Part shown: one piece after another, positions 1-7,869 of the stretch
Numbering within the stretch: position 1 is the first letter of the stretch
How the letters are laid out: the number at the start of each line of letters is the position of its first letter
Assembly (NCBI GenBank): GCA_000632805.1
Contig: CP007444.1
Coordinates: 124,001 to 188,000 of the forward strand
DNA length: 64,000 nt
Origin: Dyella jiangningensis
GTDB taxonomy: Bacteria; Pseudomonadota; Gammaproteobacteria; Xanthomonadales; Rhodanobacteraceae
Direction: 5' to 3'
The notes under the pieces: generated by a model
What the model saw: the letters and a program-made list of their open reading frames with translations, nothing else
Database searches by the model: none
What the model was told of the DNA's origin: nothing
Program-made: the position numbers and the translations under genes

Positions 1-211
1 CAACTCGCTCCCGGAGAGAGTTAATGGAGATCTGGGATGCTGGAAGCGGCGGCCCATCCAGTGGGGCCAGCGGCGGACGTAAAGCCCTGAGCAAGACAGA
101 AATTGTTACAGGCGAGGATGTTGCGCCGCAAGGCACGGTGCAGCATGCGGTCTCGTACGGGGCCGGCCCGCGCACGGGTTACCATGCGACTTTTCCGCAC
201 CCCGGATCGAC

Positions 212-1060
212 ATGACCGAGAACCAGCGCGACCTTGAGGCCGGTATCGAACTCGACCTGAACGGGCGACTGACCTACGGCGGCTACCTGCGGCTGGACCA
301 GCTGCTTACCGCGCAGCACCCCCTGAGCGACCCGCCGCATCACGACGAAATGCTTTTCATCGTGCAGCACCAGGTGGCCGAGCTGTGGATGAAGCTCATC
401 ATTCATGAGCTGAAGGCCGCCATTGCCAGCCTGCGCCGCGACGACCTCGACCCCTGCCTGAAGATCCTGGCGCGCGTGAAGCAAGTTCAGCGACAGCTGT
501 TCGAGCAGTGGGGCGTGCTGGAAACGCTGACGCCGTCGGAATACCTCGAATTTCGCGGCGTGCTCGGTTCCTCGTCGGGTTTCCAGTCGCTGCAGTACCG
601 CAAGATCGAATTCCTGCTCGGCAACAAGAACGCGCAGATGCTGCAGGTCTTTGCGTACGACGAGGCCGCGCAGGCCGATCTGCGTGCGGTGCTGGAAGCG
701 CCGAGCCTGTACGACGAATTCCTCATGTACCTCGCACGCCGCGGTCATGCGGTGCCGGCCGAATTGACCGACCGCGACTGGTCGCAGCCGTACAAGCGGC
801 ATGCGGATTTGCTTCCGGTGCTCAAGCGCATCTACGAGAACCGCGCGACGTATTGGCCCGAATACCACATGTGCGAGCAACTGGTGGATATGGAAGGCAG
901 TTTCCAGCTCTGGCGTTTCCGCCATATGAAAACCGTGGAACGGATCATCGGACACCGCCGCGGCACGGGTGGTTCCTCCGGCGTGGCTTTCCTCAAGAAG
1001 GCGCTGGACCTGGAGTTTTTCCCCGAATTGCTCGACGTGCGCACGGAGCTGGGCAGCTGA
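212..1060 (+). CDS. kynA: Tryptophan 2,3-dioxygenase
   Basis: Heme enzyme that opens the indole ring of L-tryptophan to N-formylkynurenine, first step of the kynurenine pathway, cytosolic. The 282-residue protein is close in length and sequence to the Xanthomonas enzyme. Visible landmarks: the [11 protein letters not shown] block, the FIVQHQ motif with H53 (equivalent to X. campestris H55) and FRHM with H238 (equivalent to the heme ligand H240), followed by the RGTGGSSGV substrate loop. The ATG at 212 has only a weak ribosome site but gives the family N-terminus. No other kynurenine genes lie in the window. It shares strand with the peptide transporters 93 bases downstream, which could supply peptide-borne tryptophan (inference). 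Confidence 0.95.
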   Translation: MTENQRDLEAGIELDLNGRLTYGGYLRLDQLLTAQHPLSDPPHHDEMLFIVQHQVAELWMKLIIHELKAAIASLRRDDLDPCLKILARVKQVQRQLFEQWGVLETLTPSEYLEFRGVLGSSSGFQSLQYRKIEFLLGNKNAQMLQVFAYDEAAQADLRAVLEAPSLYDEFLMYLARRGHAVPAELTDRDWSQPYKRHADLLPVLKRIYENRATYWPEYHMCEQLVDMEGSFQLWRFRHMKTVERIIGHRRGTGGSSGVAFLKKALDLEFFPELLDVRTELGS

Positions 1061-1153
1061 GCTGTTCCTTTCGTTTCTCGGCGCGTCGGCGCCAACACCT
1101 GTGAATCATCACCCGGCCGGCGCGTTGCGACGGTCTGCTCTCAAGGGGCTTGC

Positions 1154-2662
1154 ATGAGCAACACCGCTGAAACCGCACCCGCGTCGGTGCCCGATTTCCC
1201 GCAGACGATGGGACATCCGCGTCCGCTGTGGATGCTGTTCATGACCGAGTTCTGGGAGCGCTTCGCGTTCTACAGCGTGAGCTGGGCGCTGGCGCTGTAC
1301 ATCGTGGCGCACTTCTTCAACGGCGACCCGGCCGGCGAGGCCTGGGCCAGCAAGATCTATGGCGCCTATACCGCGCTGATCTACGCAACCAGCATCTTCG
1401 GCGGCTACGTGGCCGACAAGGTCATCGGCTACCAGCGCTCGATCCTGATCGGCGCGCTGGTGATGGCGGCGGGTCTGTTCGTGGTGATGCTGCCGAGCAA
1501 GGAGATCTTCCTGTTCGGCCTGGCGATGGTCGTGGTCGGCAACGGCCTGTTCAAGCCGAACATTTCCTCGATGGTCGGCCAGCTTTACGGTCCGAAGGAC
1601 GAGCGCCGCGACCGCGGCTTCACACTGTTCTACATGGGCATCAATGGCGGCGCATTGCTGGCGCCGCTGCTCACCGGCTGGCTGGCAAGCCACTTCACCG
1701 ACACGCCGACGCAGGAGAACTACCGCATCGTGTTCGGCGCCGCCGGCGTGGGCATGGCGCTGAGCCTGTTCTGGTTCTGGTTCGGTCGCCGCGGCCTGAA
1801 GCACGTCGGCCGGCCCGCGCCCGACCAGGCGAACCGGATGCGCGTGGTGTGGGTGCTGGTGGCCGTGGCGGTCGCGGTGCCGCTGGTCTACCTGCTGCTG
1901 GCCTTCATCGGCGCGAACGGCCTGCAGTGGCTGCTGAGCCTGCTGTTCGTCGGCGTGGCCGCGATGTTGATTGTGGAGGCCATCCGCCACGACCGCGTGC
2001 AGCTGGAGCGGGTGATCGCGATGCTGATCATCTTCGCCTTCAACATCCTGTTCTGGATGATGTACTTCCAGCTCGGCACTTCGTTCAACTTCCTCGCGGC
2101 GAACATGGTCGACCGCGAGATGTTCGGCGGCTGGATGTTCCCGGTGGGCTGGTTCCAGTCGGTGAGCCCGGTGGCGATCATCGTGCTGGCGCCGGTGGTG
2201 ACGCAGGTGTGGGCGTTGCTGGCGCGTAGGCACAAGGAGCCGTCCATTCCGCGCAAGTTCGGCTTCGGCCTGGTGTTCAACGGCCTGGGCTTCACCGCAC
2301 TGATGTACGCGCTGACCTATTCGGTCGACAGCCGCGGCCTGATCCCGTTCTGGCCGCTGACCGCCTGCTACGTGCTGCAGACCATCGGCGAGCTGTGCCT
2401 GTCGCCGATCGGCTTGTCGATGGTGACCAAGCTGGCGCCGCCGCGACTGGTGGGCGTGGCGATGGGCGGCTGGTTCCTGTCGATGGCGGTGGGCGGCAAC
2501 CTGTCGGGCCTGCTGGCGGGCCAGATCAGCGGCGAGAGCGGCATGACCGCCGTTTCGGCGCTGGCCGGCTTCACCTTCAGCTTCTGGCTGCTCGCCGGTG
2601 CCGGCGTGCTGCTACTGCTGATTTCGCCGTTGATCAACCGCCTGATGCACGGCGTGCGTTGA
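1154..2662 (+). CDS. POT/PTR2-family proton-coupled oligopeptide transporter, copy 1
   Basis: Inner-membrane symporter for di- and tripeptides of the MFS superfamily (family knowledge). The 502 residues show about 12-14 hydrophobic segments, the proton-coupling ExxER motif at E32-x-x-E35-R36 followed by FAFY, and the second POT signature around GFTLFYMGINGGAL. The start ATG follows CAAGGGG. A full-length paralogue begins 156 bases downstream with the same residue numbering through the first 40 positions, so the pair is a tandem duplication. Substrate is not determinable here; the location between kynA and the tyrosine pathway suggests import of peptides used as amino acid source (inference). 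Confidence 0.9.
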   Translation: MSNTAETAPASVPDFPQTMGHPRPLWMLFMTEFWERFAFYSVSWALALYIVAHFFNGDPAGEAWASKIYGAYTALIYATSIFGGYVADKVIGYQRSILIGALVMAAGLFVVMLPSKEIFLFGLAMVVVGNGLFKPNISSMVGQLYGPKDERRDRGFTLFYMGINGGALLAPLLTGWLASHFTDTPTQENYRIVFGAAGVGMALSLFWFWFGRRGLKHVGRPAPDQANRMRVVWVLVAVAVAVPLVYLLLAFIGANGLQWLLSLLFVGVAAMLIVEAIRHDRVQLERVIAMLIIFAFNILFWMMYFQLGTSFNFLAANMVDREMFGGWMFPVGWFQSVSPVAIIVLAPVVTQVWALLARRHKEPSIPRKFGFGLVFNGLGFTALMYALTYSVDSRGLIPFWPLTACYVLQTIGELCLSPIGLSMVTKLAPPRLVGVAMGGWFLSMAVGGNLSGLLAGQISGESGMTAVSALAGFTFSFWLLAGAGVLLLLISPLINRLMHGVR

Positions 2663-2696
2663 AGGAGGAGCGCCACGGCCTGATTTCCGTGTCGCT

Positions 2697-2714
2697 TTTT
2701 ACGAATTCGTAAAA
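2697..2714. promoter_or_regulatory. Perfect 18-bp palindrome between the two transporter genes
   Basis: TTTTACGAATTCGTAAAA is an uninterrupted 18-bp palindrome 104 bases before the second transporter start. It lacks GC-rich stem and loop needed for a terminator, so it is better read as an operator for a homodimeric repressor such as a TetR-type protein (inference). No cognate regulator is identifiable in the window. Confidence 0.45.
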
Positions 2715-2818
2715 TGTTGCGGTGCATTTGACGGGCTCGGCTCAGGCCGGTTACATCTGCCCGTCCGCTTCAACCGGTCCGCACGCGACGTGCCGACCCG
2801 CACCCAACAGGGGAACGC

Positions 2819-4327
2819 ATGGCCTATCCCACCTCGACCGGCACGACGTCGGCGCCCGATTACCCGCAGACCATGGGCCATCCGCGTCCGTTGTGGATGC
2901 TGTTCATGACCGAGTTCTGGGAGCGCTTTGCCTTCTATGGCATGCGCTGGGCGCTCACGCTGTACATCGTGGCGGAGTTCTTCAACAACGATCCGTCGGG
3001 GCAGGGTTTCGCCAGCCGCACCTACGGCGCCTACCTGGCGCTCGTTTACGCAGCAGCGGTGTTCGGCGGCTACGTGGCGGACCGCATCATCGGCTACCAG
3101 CGCTCGATCCTGGTCGGTGCCATCGTGATGTCGGCCGGCCTGTTCCTGATCATGGTGCCGAACGAGCAGGTGTTCCTGCTGGGTCTGTCGACCGTCATCG
3201 TCGGCAACGGCCTGTTCAAGCCGAACATCTCCTCGATGGTGGGCCAGCTCTACGGCGTGGGCGACGCACGCCGCGACCGCGGCTTCACCCTGTTCTACAT
3301 GGGCATCAACGCCGGCGCGCTGGTGTCGCCGCTGGTCACCGGCTGGATGGCCAGCTACTTCACCGATACCCCGATGCAGCAGAACTACAAGCTGGTGTTC
3401 CTGGCCTCGGGCATCGGCATGCTGATCAGCCTGCTGTGGTTCTGGATCGGCCGCCGCCAGCTCAAGGGCGTGGGCCGGCCCACGCCCGAGCAGGCCAACC
3501 GCATGCGCGTGGTCTATGTGTTTATCGGCTGTGTGCTCGCCGTTCCTCTGGTGTATCTGGTGATGGCGAAGGCGGGCGCGGTGGTGCTGCAGTGGATGCT
3601 GACCGTGCTGTTCATCGGGCTCTCCCTGCTGCTGCTGGTCGAAGGCATCCGCGAAGGCAAGGTGCAGCGCAATCGCGTGATCGCGATGCTGATCATCTTC
3701 GTCTTCAACGTGTTGTTCTGGATGTTCTACGAGCAGGCCGGCAGCTCGTTCAACTTCCTCGCGCAGAACATCGTGGACCGCCAGATGTTTGGCGGCTGGG
3801 AATTCCCGGTCGGTTGGTTCCAGTCCGTCGCGCCGCTGTCGCTGGTGCTGCTGGCGCCGTTCGTATCGATCGCCTGGGGCTGGCTGGACAAGCGCCACAT
3901 GGAGCCGTCGATCCCGCGCAAGTTCGGCCTGGGCCTGCTCGGCAATGCGCTGGCCTTCGTGGTGCTGATGTATGCGCTCTCCAGCCTGGTCGACAGCCGC
4001 AACCTGATCCCGTTCTGGCCGCTGGTCGTGGTCTACGTGCTGCAGACGCTGGGCGAGCTGTGCCTGTCGCCGATCGGCCTGTCGATGGTGACCAAGCTGG
4101 CGCCGGTGCGCCTGGTCGGCTTCGCCATGGGCGGCTGGTTCCTCTCCACCGGCATCGGCAACAACCTCTCCGGCATCTTCGCCGGCCACGTCAGCGGCGA
4201 AACCGGCATGACCGTCGCCTCCGCCCTCAGCGGCTTCACCTTCAGCTTCTGGCTGCTGGCCGGCGCCGGCGCACTGCTGTTCCTGATCGCGCCGTTGATC
4301 AACCGACTGATGCACGGCGTGAAGTAA
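2819..4327 (+). CDS. POT/PTR2-family proton-coupled oligopeptide transporter, copy 2
   Basis: Second, intact 502-residue member of the tandem pair. It carries the same ExxER motif (E32, E35, R36) and POT signature GFTLFYMGINAGAL, and ends with the same INRLMHGV tail as copy 1. Ribosome site CAGGGGA precedes ATG 2819. Conservation at the DNA level is obvious in the first 100 codons and near the C-terminus, while the central loops (residues 220-290) have diverged, so the copies may differ in substrate or expression. A separate palindrome-containing promoter region lies between them, suggesting independent regulation. Function as peptide/H+ symporter is family inference. Confidence 0.9.
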   Translation: MAYPTSTGTTSAPDYPQTMGHPRPLWMLFMTEFWERFAFYGMRWALTLYIVAEFFNNDPSGQGFASRTYGAYLALVYAAAVFGGYVADRIIGYQRSILVGAIVMSAGLFLIMVPNEQVFLLGLSTVIVGNGLFKPNISSMVGQLYGVGDARRDRGFTLFYMGINAGALVSPLVTGWMASYFTDTPMQQNYKLVFLASGIGMLISLLWFWIGRRQLKGVGRPTPEQANRMRVVYVFIGCVLAVPLVYLVMAKAGAVVLQWMLTVLFIGLSLLLLVEGIREGKVQRNRVIAMLIIFVFNVLFWMFYEQAGSSFNFLAQNIVDRQMFGGWEFPVGWFQSVAPLSLVLLAPFVSIAWGWLDKRHMEPSIPRKFGLGLLGNALAFVVLMYALSSLVDSRNLIPFWPLVVVYVLQTLGELCLSPIGLSMVTKLAPVRLVGFAMGGWFLSTGIGNNLSGIFAGHVSGETGMTVASALSGFTFSFWLLAGAGALLFLIAPLINRLMHGVK

Positions 4328-4332
4328 CGACG

Positions 4333-4360
4333 CGGGAAGCGTGCATCCGGCCGCTTCCCG
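4333..4360. terminator. Hairpin between convergent transporter and marR genes
   Basis: CGGGAAGCG at 4333-4341 pairs with CGCTTCCCG at 4352-4360 (9-bp stem, 10-base loop) in the 37-base gap between converging genes. There is no clear T tract, so termination activity is uncertain. Confidence 0.4.
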
Positions 4361-4364
4361 ACGA

Positions 4365-4823
4365 TTACTTCGGCTCGATTGCCTGCAGCTTGTCCAGGAT
4401 GCGCACCAGCCAGGTGCGCTCCTCCTCATCCAGCTTGGAGAGGAGATTGCGCTCGTGCTCGCGAGCCATCGGCGCCACCACTTCGTGGATGGCCCAGCCC
4501 GCTTCGCTGAGGCCAAGCACCGAGCGTCGCTTGTCGTCGCCATGGGTGGCCCGGGTGACCCAGCCCGCCTCGACCAGCTTGGCCAACGCCCGGCTTACCG
4601 CCACCTTGTCCATCAGGGTGCGCTCGGCCACTTCACGGGCGGACAGGCCCTCGAAACGCGCTAGCACGGCCATGACGCGCCACTCCGTCATGCTGAGGTC
4701 GAAACGCCGCTGGTAATCGTCGGCGATGGCCTGGCTAACCGCGTTGGAAAGGATGGAGAGCCTGTAGGGCAGGAAGTGCTCCAGCTCCAGCGGGGCATGG
4801 TCGGGATGGCGTTCTTCGGACAC
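4365..4823 (-). CDS. MarR-family transcriptional regulator, likely controls hppD
   Basis: Winged-helix MarR protein. The core shows the fold: DLSMTEWRVMAVLARFEGLSAREVAE (helix-turn-helix start), DKVAVSRALAKLVEAGWV (recognition helix) and the wing with DDKRRSVLGLSEAG. I chose GTG at 4823 because AAGGAG (plus-strand 4834-4839) lies 10 bases upstream; an ATG at 4853 would add 10 residues but has no ribosome site and would place the operator inside the gene. The gene is divergent from hppD, and a near-perfect dyad sits between the hppD -35 and -10 elements. Repression of the tyrosine pathway, released by an aromatic ligand, is inferred from this layout. Confidence 0.85.
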   Translation of the reverse strand: MSEERHPDHAPLELEHFLPYRLSILSNAVSQAIADDYQRRFDLSMTEWRVMAVLARFEGLSAREVAERTLMDKVAVSRALAKLVEAGWVTRATHGDDKRRSVLGLSEAGWAIHEVVAPMAREHERNLLSKLDEEERTWLVRILDKLQAIEPK

Positions 4824-4837
4824 TGATGCGATGCTCC

Positions 4838-4866
4838 TTGCAACTGGTTTCATATGTAACTATAAC
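4838..4866 (+). promoter_or_regulatory. hppD sigma70-type promoter with MarR-like operator in the spacer
   Basis: TTGCAA (4838-4843) and TATAAC (4861-4866) are separated by exactly 17 bases. The dyad GTTTCATATGTAAC (4847-4860) fills the spacer; only one base pair breaks its symmetry. A dimeric MarR protein bound there would occlude RNA polymerase. The expected transcript starts about 4873, 60 bases before hppD. Confidence 0.65.
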
Positions 4867-4935
4867 GTCAGGATTATGAGGATGGTCGCACGCTTGGCGT
4901 AGGGCCATTGAGCATCGATCGATCAGGAGATTCCC

Positions 4936-6033
4936 ATGAGCGCGCAGCCCAATCTTGGCATGCAGGTCACTACCTTCGAAAACCCCATGGGCATCAACGG
5001 CTTCGAGTTCGTCGAGTTCGCCGCCCCGGCTGGTCGCGGGCAGGAGCTGCATGACCTGTTCAAGAGCATGGGTTTCAGCGCCGTGCTGAAGCACAAGAGC
5101 CGGGCTATCACGGTTTACCGCCAGGGTGGCGTGAACCTGTTGGTCAACGAGGATCCGAACTCCTTCGCCGCCGAATTCGCCAAGGCGCATGGTCCGTGCG
5201 CTGCGGGTTTCGCCATCCGCTTCCGCAAGCCGGCCGATGAAGTGCGCGCCACGGTGCTGGGCAACGGTGGCGAGGCGATGGACGCACTGGGCGAGTCCAC
5301 CAAGGCAATCAACGCACCGGTAGTGAAGGGCATCGGCGACTGCATGCTGTACCTGGTCGACCGCTACGGCGATCAGGGCGACATCTATGGCGACGACTAC
5401 GCGCCGATTCCCGGAGCCGACCAGCATCCGAAGGGTTTCGGCCTCACCTTCATCGACCATCTCACGCACAACCTCTACTTCGGCAACATGCAGAAGTGGT
5501 CCGATTACTACGAGCGCCTGTTCAATTTCCGCGAGATCCGCTACTTCGACATCAAGGGCGCCAAGACCGGCCTGGTATCCAAGGCGATGACCGCGCCCGA
5601 CGGCATCGTGCGCATCCCGCTCAACGAGTCCAGCGATCCGAAGTCGCAGATCAACGAGTACCTCGACGCCTACCACGGCGAAGGCATCCAGCACATCGCG
5701 CTCTTCACCGACAACATCTACGACACGGTGGAAGCGATGCGCGCGCAGGGCGTGGAATTCCTCGACACGCCGGACACGTATTTCGACGTGATCGACATGC
5801 GCATTCCGAACCATGGCGAAGACGTGCCGCGCCTGGCGAAGAACAAGATCCTGATCGACGCCGACCCGGAGACCAAGCAGCGCAAGCTGCTGCAGATCTT
5901 CACGCAGAACAACATCGGCCCGATCTTCTTCGAGATCATCCAGCGCAAGGGCAACGAAGGCTTCGGCGAAGGTAACTTCCAGGCGCTGTTCGAGTCGATC
6001 GAGCGCGACCAGATGAAGCGCGGCGTGTTGTAA
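4936..6033 (+). CDS. hppD: 4-hydroxyphenylpyruvate dioxygenase
   Basis: Converts 4-hydroxyphenylpyruvate to homogentisate, non-heme Fe(II) enzyme of the vicinal oxygen chelate fold, cytosolic. The 365 residues carry the three iron ligands in order: H175 (FIDHLTHN), H253 (GIQHIALFT) and E333 (IFFEIIQRKG), plus the C-terminal GNFQALFESIERDQ lock helix. ATG 4936 follows CAGGAG. Expression is probably set by the divergent MarR protein through the operator in the promoter spacer. The pathway continues with hmgA and fahA on the same strand, now separated by the inserted DUF559 cassette, and with maiA at 45 kb. Confidence 0.96.
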   Translation: MSAQPNLGMQVTTFENPMGINGFEFVEFAAPAGRGQELHDLFKSMGFSAVLKHKSRAITVYRQGGVNLLVNEDPNSFAAEFAKAHGPCAAGFAIRFRKPADEVRATVLGNGGEAMDALGESTKAINAPVVKGIGDCMLYLVDRYGDQGDIYGDDYAPIPGADQHPKGFGLTFIDHLTHNLYFGNMQKWSDYYERLFNFREIRYFDIKGAKTGLVSKAMTAPDGIVRIPLNESSDPKSQINEYLDAYHGEGIQHIALFTDNIYDTVEAMRAQGVEFLDTPDTYFDVIDMRIPNHGEDVPRLAKNKILIDADPETKQRKLLQIFTQNNIGPIFFEIIQRKGNEGFGEGNFQALFESIERDQMKRGVL

Positions 6034-6045
6034 ACGCTTTGCTTT

Positions 6046-6089
6046 AAAGCCCCTCTCCCATTGGGAGAGGGGTGGGGGAGAGGGTGCGG
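6046..6089. repeat. Left inverted copy of dispersed palindromic repeat flanking DUF559
   Basis: A 10-bp stem CCCCTCTCCC (6050-6059) / GGGAGAGGGG (6063-6072) with a 3-base loop, followed by a purine-rich tail GTGGGGGAGAGGGTGCGG. It begins 12 bases after the hppD stop and ends two bases before the DUF559 start. The same unit in reverse orientation closes the gene at 6445-6487, and related copies occur at 38935-39055 and 42876-42915. Confidence 0.85.
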
Positions 6090-6091
6090 AA

Positions 6092-6505
6092 ATGCGGAAA
6101 GGCAGGAAGCCACCGTTGCCAACAAAGACACGCGAGCGCGCTCGCGACTTGAGGCAGACAAGTACGGATGCCGAGCTTCGCCTATGGCAGCACCTGCGTG
6201 CTGGCCGGCTCAAGGGCTGGAAGTTCCGTCGGCAGCACCCTTTGCCTCCGTATGTGGCGGATTTCTACTGCGAGGCTGCCAAGCTGGTGATCGAACTCGA
6301 CGGTTCGCAGCATGGCGGAAGCGCAGACGCAGTCCGTAGCCGTTATCTTGAATCACTCGGCCTCACGGTTCTGCGTTACTGGGACAATGAGGTCATGCAG
6401 CAGACGCAGGCGGTGCTCGAAGCCATCCTTGGCGTCGTCGAATGCCGAACCCTCACCCCAACCCCTCTCCCGCCGGGAGAGGGGCTTCAAGGCGAAGAGC
6501 AATGA
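6092..6505 (+). CDS. DUF559 endonuclease-fold protein in a repeat-flanked cassette
   Basis: 137-residue protein with the DUF559 core: [21 protein letters not shown], then [19 protein letters not shown], then [12 protein letters not shown] and VLRYWDNEV. This family belongs to the restriction-endonuclease-like (Vsr-related) fold; the D in VADF and the E-x-D in IELDG fit the metal-binding core (family knowledge). Cellular role unknown. The start ATG abuts the left repeat and lacks a clear ribosome site. The last 20 residues, with PTPLPPGEG, are translated from the right repeat itself. The stop overlaps the hmgA start as ATGA, so hmgA translation may be coupled. It interrupts hppD-hmgA-fahA, which indicates insertion. 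Confidence 0.8.
   Translation: MRKGRKPPLPTKTRERARDLRQTSTDAELRLWQHLRAGRLKGWKFRRQHPLPPYVADFYCEAAKLVIELDGSQHGGSADAVRSRYLESLGLTVLRYWDNEVMQQTQAVLEAILGVVECRTLTPTPLPPGEGLQGEEQ
6445..6487. repeat. Right inverted copy of the DUF559-flanking repeat
   Basis: Tail first, then stem CCCCTCTCCC (6462-6471), 3-base loop and GGGAGAGGGG (6475-6484): the mirror image of the left copy. Read on the minus strand it matches the left unit through stem, tail and the final TCGG, with few changes. It overlaps the DUF559 3' end and stops 15 bases before hmgA. Confidence 0.85.
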
Positions 6506-7803
6506 GCACGATGAAGGTTCACGCTTACCAATCCGGTTTCGCCAACGAATTCGCCACCGAGGCCCTGCCTGGCGTGCTGCCCGAAGGGCAGAATTCGCCG
6601 CAGCAGGTCGCGCACGGCCTTTATGCCGAGCAGTTGTCCGGCACCGCCTTCACGGCGCCGCGTCATAGCAATCGGCGCAGCTGGCTGTACCGCATCCGCC
6701 CGGCGGCGATGCATCACCCGTTCGAGGCAATGGCCGAAGGCCGCTTCCACAACCGCTTCAACGAAGTTCCGGCCAGCCCCAACCAGCTGCGCTGGGACCC
6801 GCTGCCGCTGCCGGCCGAACCCACCGACTTCCTCGATGGCATCGTCACCATGGCCGGCAACGGTGGTGCGTCCGAGCAGTCGGGCGTCGGCATCCACCTG
6901 TATGCGGCCAATCGCTCGATGCAGGGGCGCTTCTTCTACAACGCCGATGGCGAGCTGCTGATTGTCCCGCAGCAGGGGCGCCTGCGGCTGGCCACCGAGT
7001 TCGGCGTGATCGAGCTGGAGCCGCTGGAAGTGGCGGTGATTCCGCGAGGCGTGCGTTTCCGCGTGGAGTTGCTGGACGACACTGCGCGCGGCTACATCGC
7101 CGAGAACTTCGGCGCGCTGCTGCGCCTGCCGGACCTCGGCCCCATCGGCAGCAACGGCTTGGCGAACCCGCGTGATTTCCTCACGCCAGTGGCAGCCTAC
7201 GAAGATGTGGAAGGCAAGTTCGAACTGGTCGCCAAGTTCCAGGGCAACCTGTGGCGCGCGCAGATCGACCACTCACCGCTCGACGTCGTCGGCTGGCATG
7301 GCAACTACGCGCCGTACAAGTATGACCTGCGCCGCTTCAACACCATCGGTTCGATCAGCTACGACCATCCGGACCCGAGCATCTTCCTCGTGCTGCATTC
7401 GCCCAGCGATACCGCGGGCGTGAGCAACATGGATTTCGTGATCTTCCCGCCACGCTGGCTGGTGGCGCAGAACACGTTCCGCCCGCCGTGGTTCCACCGC
7501 AACATCGCCAGCGAGTTCATGGGCCTGATCACCGGCGCGTACGATGCGAAGGCCGAGGGCTTCGTGCCCGGTGGCGCGTCGCTGCACAATTGCATGAGCG
7601 GCCACGGACCGGATGCGGCCACCTACGAGAAGGCGTCGACCCGCAACCTGTCGCAGCCGGACGTGATCACCGGCACCATGGCCTTCATGTTCGAGACGCG
7701 CCGGGTGATCCATCCGACCCGACAGGCGCTGGAATCGAAGCAACTGCAGGGCAACTACTACGAATGCTGGCAGGGCATCCGCAAGCATTTCACCGGCAAG
7801 TAA
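6502..7803 (+). CDS. hmgA: Homogentisate 1,2-dioxygenase
   Basis: Opens homogentisate to 4-maleylacetoacetate using Fe(II). The 433-residue form starting [17 protein letters not shown] matches the family N-terminus; upstream in-frame codons are only repeat translation. Metal ligands H332, E338 ([10 protein letters not shown]) and H368 (SGHGPD) have the same spacing as human H335, E341, H371, and H289 matches the catalytic base H292. The start codon overlaps the DUF559 stop (ATGA), and the next ATG at 6511 is a possible alternative with GAAGAG upstream. The native leader has been replaced by the repeat cassette. Confidence 0.96.
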   Translation: MSTMKVHAYQSGFANEFATEALPGVLPEGQNSPQQVAHGLYAEQLSGTAFTAPRHSNRRSWLYRIRPAAMHHPFEAMAEGRFHNRFNEVPASPNQLRWDPLPLPAEPTDFLDGIVTMAGNGGASEQSGVGIHLYAANRSMQGRFFYNADGELLIVPQQGRLRLATEFGVIELEPLEVAVIPRGVRFRVELLDDTARGYIAENFGALLRLPDLGPIGSNGLANPRDFLTPVAAYEDVEGKFELVAKFQGNLWRAQIDHSPLDVVGWHGNYAPYKYDLRRFNTIGSISYDHPDPSIFLVLHSPSDTAGVSNMDFVIFPPRWLVAQNTFRPPWFHRNIASEFMGLITGAYDAKAEGFVPGGASLHNCMSGHGPDAATYEKASTRNLSQPDVITGTMAFMFETRRVIHPTRQALESKQLQGNYYECWQGIRKHFTGK

Positions 7804-7869
7804 GCAGCACGCCACGAATCAACCAAGAATGAAACAGCTGCGGCACCAACGCAGTTCTCGGAGCAAAGC

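Noticed and set aside
2-22. Short hairpin AACTC-CTC/GAG-GAGTT at the left edge
   Set aside because: Too short, with an internal mismatch and no T tract; upstream gene not visible, so it was not called a terminator.
24-215. 63-codon ORF upstream of kynA
   Set aside because: No ribosome site or domain; overlaps the kynA start.
179-955. 258-codon minus-strand ORF over kynA
   Set aside because: Antisense to a gene with clear catalytic residues; composition is Arg/His/Val-rich shadow translation.
2699-4543. 614-codon minus-strand ORF over the second transporter
   Set aside because: Frame shadow produced by high third-position GC; no domain, and it spans the convergent gap.
4735-6213. 492-codon minus-strand ORF over hppD
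   Set aside because: Opposite strand of a certain gene, no family features, no ribosome site.
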